NCBI GenBank assembly: GCA_030789695.1
Contig: CM061132.1
Location: forward strand, 154,982,817 to 155,046,816
Direction: 5' to 3'
Length of the DNA: 64,000 nucleotides
Source of the DNA: Scilla litardierei
Taxonomy: Eukaryota; Streptophyta; Magnoliopsida; Asparagales; Asparagaceae
In this document: in pieces, positions 57,972 to 64,000 of the stretch
How positions within the stretch are numbered: position 1 is the first letter of the stretch
Layout of the letters: every line of letters starts with the position of its first letter
Program-made: the position numbers and the translations under genes
Notes under the pieces: generated by a model
Told to the model about the DNA's origin: nothing
Seen by the model: only the letters and a program-made list of their open reading frames with translations
Databases searched by the model: none

Positions 57972-59521
57972 TGTTGGTAATAACGATATATGAACTTGGT
58001 GTTTGATGATAACAAACGGGTGTGAACGTGTTAACGTGTGTGTTAAGTGTTTCAGGAATGACGACCGTATGATTAACTCAATGGGAGACTTGGTCAAAAG
58101 GAGAAGTCAAACCTATTTTGGATTGACTCATATCAATGGATGCAAAACTCAAATCATAATTCAAATTCTTTTTTGAATCGAAAACTCCAAGCCCCCTTCG
58201 AAAACAAAGAGAGAGCGGCACATGATTTTATCTTCCCAGGCAGCCAAAATCTTGAAGCAGCCGCACACAAGAAATAATCAAAAAAAGGGAGGCACATTCT
58301 TTTCGGAGCAAAGAGAGACTGCCACAAAAAGGAGGAGCACAGGCAGGAGGAACCAAAAATTATGGCTTGGAATTGGTGCCAATTGACTGTGCAACAAATC
58401 AAAGCGTTGCCTATCCATGCACGCAATTGTTGACTGCAAGATCCGATTTCAATTATTAAATGAAGGGAAAAGAATTCTGAGTATTTTTTGTACCTTCTTA
58501 CTTTTTAACTTGATGTCATACTAACTACTCTTTTGTTTTTGCAGGTCAACAAACCAAAGTGCAGATGCAAATCTTTTAAAAACACCATGGGATTGAATGC
58601 ATGACTTTACAAATTCCAAGCAAACAGAGAAGAACTTGCCGCATTGTTTTTCTTATACCAAGCCGCAAGATTAAAAGAAAGAGGCTGAATTTGTTTTGCG
58701 TAGCAATCATCAAGAGTAGTAGCTAAAAGGAATATATCTCTTTCAAACAAAGAGCCAATCAACAAGGGGAGTGCTTAAACCAAAAGATTTAACTGGAGAT
58801 GTTTTCATTTTTGATCTTGTGACTGAATTCTGCTAATTGGGTTTCTGCAAATATTTCTTGGCAGGCAGACAAACAGGACGAGCACATATCCTTGCTGCCG
58901 TGACGTTTACCGTGCTACAACTTGCTATTTGCTTTTTGCATGCCGTAAGCAAATTAAGGACCATCATCTAGCGAGGAGTTCAATTGCCGCAACTTGAGTT
59001 GACGTTGCCGATGAGACTATTACTTGTCAGATTGATCTTACGACGTGCTGAACGACAGAGACACCAAAGCCGTCACAACTGAGCAATTCTAAACTCTGAA
59101 CTTTATTTTATTTGTGATTGTGGTGTTGTGATCTTTGTAGAACTATTTTATTATCTTTTGGGTCTTGTCTAGTGGGTTCTAGACAAGAGGGACTTGACTA
59201 GTTGGGACTAGTCAAGTGAGAGCATATACTAGGATTAGTCTTGTTGAGCACTTTGGTGAGTGCAGGTACTGAGAGCCAGGTGAGTGTAGAGTGGGTGCTC
59301 TAGCTACAGTTTATACCAGTTAACATTTCTAATATAGTATTTGCTTTCGGGGCTGGACGTAGGTCATGGGTGCAACCGAACCAAGGTAAATCTGTTGTGC
59401 ATCTGTGATTGTCTTTTATTTACTCTGCCTGTGATTTTAATTGCATGTGATTTGTCGTGGGTTGTGCAAGAATTTTTATAAGCATATTCACTCCCCTCTA
59501 GGCTTAGATCCAGATCAAATA
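57972..59521 (+). repeat. SIRE 3' LTR (1,550 bp, internally deleted)
   Basis: It matches the 5' LTR from 52901 to 53097 and again from 53341 onward. The deletion is at about 58168 and removes the TATA-like box. It ends CAGATCAAATA in place of the expected CCAACA. Confidence 0.9.
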
Positions 59522-59703
59522 GTTTAGTGGATAATCTTATGTCTGCTTTTCATTTATTATTGTTGTTGTTTCGTCACATTGCAAGAATCTGCTATTGGTA
59601 TCATACACAGACACTTATCAGATTGCAGCTTCACAGCTCCACGTCTAAGCGGACCTCTTTACGTCTCGCCTTACGTACTTGGGAAGCGGGGCGTGACATC
59701 AGT

Positions 59704-59885
59704 CGGCCTGCTTGGGGAGCTACCCCCAATCTTACGGTCGGTCGAATAATCGGCCTGCTGGGGGAGTTGCCTCCAGCCTTACGGTCGACAGGTTGGTCGT
59801 TCTACTGGGGGAGCTACCCCAGCCTTATGGTCGAACGATTGGTTAGCCTACTAGGGAGTTTCCCCCAGCTATATGGTCGAGCGAG
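59704..59885. repeat. GCCTGCTGGGGGAG minisatellite, right part
   Basis: About four units share GCCTGCTGGGGGAGTTGCC and CAGCCTTACGGTCGACAGG with 49736-50158. This shows that the two parts were one array before the gypsy-type LTR inserted. Confidence 0.9.
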
Positions 59886-59949
59886 TTTCAGGTCGTGTGG
59901 GCGGTCAAAGACTTTTTTATTTGGGATATTTTTGGTACAATGCTTGTGA

Positions 59950-61700
59950 AGGGTTTATACATTTTTTGCCTCACTGGTAGTATTTCTGCAAGTGTTCCAC
60001 ATTCTAGGTGTGAGTGAGCGTCTTCCCTTCCAACGTCGAGAGTCGATAGGTAGCTGGGCCGAGGACTTCGATGATCTTATAGTGTCCTTCCTATTTTGCG
60101 ATGAGTTTTCCCTTGTGTGTGATCTCTGGGTTGAAGATAGCCTTCCTTCAGACCAGATCTCCTTGGTGGAAGTCTCTCCCTTTGACCCGGGAATTGTAAT
60201 AGCAGGCCATCTGTAGCTTCTGTCGGATGACCGAAGCTAGGGCCTGATCGTTCCACTTGTCCATGAGCTATAGGTTGACTTCTAGGCCTTTCGTGTTTTT
60301 TCTTTGTCGAAGTGTTTGAGGCGAAGCAACTCCTTGCCTACTTCGATAGGAACGACCGCCTCAACGCTGTTGGTGAGCATGAAGGGCGTCTCCCTCGTTG
60401 CTTCCTTATGGGTCGTTCTGTATGACCAAAATATTCTGGGAAGTTCTTCTGGCCAAGCTCCGTGCGCCTCTCCTACTTTTTTACGAAGTGGTTCAAGGAT
60501 GCACTTGTTGGCAGCCTCCGCCATCCCGTTGGTCTGTGGGTGGGCCACGGAGGCGAATAGAAGCTTGATCTTCCAATCTGCATAGAATTCTTTGAACCCT
60601 GAGCAGTCGAACTGTTTTCCATTTTCGATGATGGTGGATCGAGGGATCCTGAATTTGCAGATTATGGACTTCCATACGAAGCTTTTTGCCTTTTTCCAGG
60701 TGATGGTGGCAAGGGTTTGGCCTCGATCAAGAACTTCCTCTGCCCGCTTGCGGGAGCAAAGGGGTCAAGAATGTCCAGCCCACATTTGGCAAAGGGGATG
60801 AGGCTGATTATTTGTACGAGTTACGCCGGGGGAGACGAGCTGAGCTTTGCGAACCTCTGGCACTCCGAGCACTTCCGAACGTACTCCACCGAGTCATCGA
60901 CCAACATTGGCCAGTAGTACCACTGCCTTACGATCTTCAGTGCGATCATCTTGCCCCAGTGGTGGTTTCCACAGAGCACTTCGTGGATCTCCCGGATGAC
61001 GTAGTCTGCCCCCGTGGTCCCAGGCATTTGAGGTAGGGGAGGACATACGTCTTCGTCCAGCATCTCATGTATAGTGCTCCCTCGTGAAGCACATACCTAA
61101 GGGCTCTTCGCTCTAGCGTCCGACGCTCCTCTAGATCCGTGAGGACCTCGCCAGTGGTAAGGAACCGAATGATCAGGTCCATCCAAGAAGGTTCTTTGTC
61201 TATATTCATCAGCTGCTCTCCACCCATGCTGGGGCTTTGTAGGTTCTCGTCATAGATAGCGCGATCCAACTCTTTGATGGAAGAGGAGGCCAGTTCTTGA
61301 CCTTGGCATGTGAAGGGTCTCGGCATGTCTGAACTTGGAAAGTTCGAACTTGGCTGATGCAAGGTATCGTTGCATCGTCTCCTCCCGAGCTATGTAATTC
61401 CCCTGCAGTTAGTTGATTATGAGTCTGGAGTTACTGAGAAGGCGTATTGTGTCTGAGCCCAGCACCTGTGCCAGCTTCAGGCCATTGATGGCAGCCTCGT
61501 ACTCCGCCATGTTGGTGGTGGCCGGGAATTCGAACTGGAGGGTGTATTCTACTGTGTTTCCGTCGGGGGACCGGATGACAATGCCGACACCGCTGCCAGT
61601 TTTGGTTGCGGACCCATCTACGTGGATGACCCAGGCATCCTTGTCTTCTGGACGAACATCAGAAGTAATATCAATCAAAAAAAGGATAAGGGGCGAGGTG
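59950..61700 (-). pseudogene. Tat-type gypsy pol: RNase H and integrase
   Basis: RNase H comes first (61678-61409): WVIHVDGSATKTGSGVGIVI and TTNMAEYEAAINGLKLA. Stops and frame changes follow. The spacer (61362-60946) leads to the H2C2 zinc-binding region of integrase (61063-60821: HEVLCGNHHWGKMIALKI, KCSECQRFA). The DDE end (60600-60282) has ENGKQFD, AHPQTNGMAEAANKCIL and WSYRTTHKEATRETPF. A damaged C-terminal tail runs to about 59950. Catalytic residues can be seen in pieces, but the frame is broken at several points. Oriented right to left. Confidence 0.88.
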
Positions 61701-61737
61701 TTACCAGTTCTAGGTCTGATCCGTCGAAAGGCGTCGT

Positions 61738-64000
61738 GTCGCCAAGGGTGCGTTCGACAATTCTAATGCCCTGCTCCCCAGGGTACATGGGAAGTACGAA
61801 TCCGTCCAAGGTAATCCCAGAGCAGTAAGTGCTACGAAGGAATAAAAGAAGAAAATTACAAAGGAAAACGGCAGGCCACTGCGCACTGCTGGGATAGTAC
61901 CTGTAGTGTTCCCATACATGCAACCAAATCAAGCAGTACAGAACAACAATATCAACAACAGAGACCAACACAGAAAAACTGCACTGAACCAATTAATGAA
62001 TCACTGCTGCATATCTTCATACAACAACCTCAAACCCAAGAAAGAACCCCAAAAGTACATGGTCTCTCCCCCCCTCTCTCTCTCATCTCGCTACCCAACC
62101 ACAACCCAAGCTCCTTAACCATAACTCTAACTCCATCTCCCTGCCTCCAGCTCCATAAACCTAAAACCAAAAATTGGAGCACGTCAAAGCGTGTCCAAGT
62201 GGAAACCCAACTCATGCAGTGTATAAATATTAATTTGGGGATGTTGTTGTTGTCACACTATAGTACAATGCATGAAAGGAACCACATGTGTATCAGACAA
62301 GGAAAGGAAGTAAGAAGTACACATTGGAAACTTAAATCAATTAAACATTTAATTACATTTCATTTGGAATCCTGGGTGTGTCTTTGAATATGAGAAACTG
62401 GACTCCACCCCAAGGTGGGGCGGTAAGGAGCACCTGCCAGTGGTACATGAGCACTGTTTTCTTAACGGGACCTCTCACTCCACTCATACCCTCCCGCATC
62501 GCAGTGCGAGTGAGGAAAACTCCACAACATCACAAACATCGTAGCTGAAACTGAGCAAGATACATAGATCACTATAAAGTACCCGAAACTGAGCAAGGTA
62601 CATAACACAACCACAACTTAGCCCAGTCCTCATACCCTACTAGTACCCAGTTTTTTTCCAACCACTTTCTAGGATGCTCACTCGCCATATGGAAGACCGA
62701 GACGTCCCGATTCTTTATTAGCATCATAACATCAAAATGTATACAACATTAGATATGATAGTAAGGTGACATATAGGAACATAAAGCTTGCAACATTAAG
62801 GATGCAACATAAAACATGCATTGAATTAAAAGGAATAACATGCAACTCAAATTTTCCAATATGAACCATACAACATCATGAGTTCCCTTGTCAATTTCCA
62901 CAACACCAATCTCCATTAACATAAGCCATTCCCCCAAACATATACACAACTTCATAGAGCTCACTTGCACCATGAATCTTTTTCCAGAAACATCATTATC
63001 CATGAGAAATGCAATCTTGCAAATGCAACCAATAAAATGCAAGCTTAATAATACCCATTTTGTAAACTGCTTAGCAACACCCATATTTAGTTGTAAGATT
63101 AAGCAATTTTACATTAAAAATGTAACATTTATAAACTAATAGGATTCTACACACGTATGAAATCTTAAGCATTCTTACACAAACATGCAATCTTTATCAA
63201 GGCTAATGGAAATTGCATGAAGTTATTACCATTCTAATTAACAAACTAATTCAATCAAGGGCATTAGTGCTAATAAAATCTTAATTAATGAGAAAAATCA
63301 TTGCCATTAACATATTTTAATAAAGGAAATGCTAGCTTTGGCATGAATATGACAAGTTATCTAACAAAGATTCCACCTTTGGCTCAAATAAGGCATGTTA
63401 ACTAATAAAGATACCAACTTTAGATTGATGCTTAACTAAAAATGACAACTTGCTTACTAATTGGAGTTACAACTAATCTAACAAATCCCAAATTAATAGT
63501 TATTGCACAAATATGGGTTCCTACCACATGAAATTTGTTGATGACTCCTCCTCCCTCTCCTTTCTCTTCTTCTCCTTTCCTTTTCCTCTTCCTCTTGCCT
63601 TTGGTTCTTCCCTTTTTCTTTCATTTTTCTTCTTTCTTTCTTTCTTAGTTTTTTTATGTGTGAGAAGAATTCGGCCAAAAAAGGGAACAAATGAAAAAGG
63701 AAAATAAAACAAATGAAAAGGAGAATGGATGAAGAAAGAAATATGTGGATGAATCTAGAAACATTGTAAAATATCTTCTAATGTATTATTAAATAATTAA
63801 AACCTTTCCTAAAAGAAACTCATTAAATAAAACCCTTCACTTTTGTATGTTAATTACATCTCTTGCCATTGCAATATACCTCTTATTAAATGCCCTTAAA
63901 TTTGGGTAATTAATTACACCATATGCCACTACCCTTAATCCTTTTCACATTAAACCCCCATCCAAGACACTAATCCCTTTCACACTAGTACGGCTCACCC
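61738..64000 (-). mobile_element. Gypsy-type LTR, same family as 33480-36536, leaves window
   Basis: GCGCACTGCTGGGATAGTAC at 61880 matches GCGCATTGCTAGGAATAGTAC at 33556. Both copies then have CATGGCTCTCTCC/CATGGTCTCTCCC, a tract of CACGTCAA..GCGTG, GGACTGGACC/AACTGGACTCC with CCCCA(A/G), and at the far end a CT-rich block finishing in TTCGGCC (63660). The left boundary (about 61738, TGTCGCC) is approximate. It interrupts the pol gene of the Tat element. Confidence 0.75.

Larger units (their letters stand above)
52901..59521 (+). mobile_element. SIRE/Maximus-type Copia element, gag only
   Basis: LTRs are at 52901-54712 and 57972-59521; both begin TGTTGGTA. GTTTA flanks both sides (52896-52900 and 59522-59526). 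The primer-binding site TGGTATCAAAGC (54715) matches the initiator Met tRNA 3' end, and GGGGAGA before the 3' LTR is the polypurine tract. The internal region is only 3.26 kb: gag is present, pol is missing. It is non-autonomous and would need proteins made elsewhere. It is inserted in a gypsy-type LTR. Confidence 0.93.
50164..59698 (+). mobile_element. Gypsy-type solo LTR, split by a SIRE element
   Basis: It starts TGTCAC at 50164 and ends GGGGCGTGACA at 59698. Flanks are TCGGT (50159-50163) and TCAGT (59699-59703), a 5-bp duplication with one change. Without the SIRE element and its duplicated GTTTA (52901-59526) the LTR is about 2.9 kb. The GC-rich 50870-51530 region may be the transcribed leader of the LTR. 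A ~75-bp tandem repeat (GGTTAAGCGACCACTCA) lies at 52230-52380. No gag or pol belongs to it. Confidence 0.8.
46131..61737 (-). mobile_element. Tat-type Ty3/gypsy element, broken by a nested insertion
   Basis: Pol (RNase H to integrase) is on minus at 61678-59950. A 3' region with a hairpin minisatellite follows, and an extra ORF (plus strand, 47590-49501) comes next. The minisatellite is split by a 9.5-kb insertion (50164-59698), and both parts match. Tat-lineage elements are known for extra ORFs outside gag-pol and for tandem repeats in the 3' region. The gag, protease and RT part should lie to the right but is replaced by an LTR of another family. The left end and LTR of this element were not identified. 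46131-47590 has no clear domain. Confidence 0.7.

Noticed and set aside
63493..63712. Glu/Arg/Lys-rich frames on minus and Phe/Leu-rich on plus.
   Set aside because: They are produced by the CT-rich block of the LTR.
1..64000. CRISPR array, bacterial operon or phage.
   Set aside because: Repeats are transposon-derived. The gene structure is spliced and plant-like.

Overview
This is nuclear DNA of a seed plant, and it is very rich in transposable elements. The evidence is a spliced gene with GT-AG introns, plant-type L1, SIRE/Copia and Tat/gypsy retrotransposons, hAT and Helitron ends, MITEs, and a decayed insertion of plastid rpoB. I cannot name the species. Nothing looks bacterial, and I see no rRNA gene, intact tRNA gene or CRISPR array.

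The one apparently intact host gene is on the minus strand at 14481-28441. It has four in-phase exons that encode a 247-residue F-box protein. Exons 1-2 (28441-28143) carry the F-box and exons 3-4 (15574-14481) a conserved C-terminal half. Intron 2 between them is 12,568 bp and is filled with MITEs, a hAT element inserted inside a minisatellite, simple repeats, and an unrecognised protein-like remnant on the opposite strand (18556-19460). The likely promoter has two CACGTG boxes and is closely bounded by a Helitron-like end.

Layout: 1-2909, an Athila-like LTR element (minus) that seems to have landed in a Copia element. 2910-12528, the 3' end of that Copia element, whose 3' LTR is split by a 6.6-kb L1 LINE (3693-10286, minus) with a 16-bp target duplication. 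12530-13318, a SIRE-type LTR fragment. 14.0-28.6 kb, the F-box gene. 28.6-29.8 kb, a Helitron-like end and a Copia-type LTR. 30227-39941, a decayed Copia element with 120-bp LTRs, a GGTTT target duplication, and a 3,057-bp gypsy-type solo LTR (33480-36536) inside its integrase region. 40-46 kb, Helitron ends, a TIR element that may carry captured sequence, the plastid insertion and a SIRE solo LTR (43162-44708). 46-61.7 kb, a Tat-type gypsy element (pol on minus, extra ORF on plus). It is split inside its minisatellite by a gypsy-type LTR (50164-59698), which is split in turn by a gag-only SIRE element (52901-59521). 61.7-64.0 kb, a gypsy-type LTR that runs off the window.

Most element genes are broken by nonsense codons, frameshifts or deletions. 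The nesting gives a relative order of insertion in several places: SIRE after gypsy LTR after Tat, L1 after Copia, gypsy LTR after Copia, and hAT after minisatellite.
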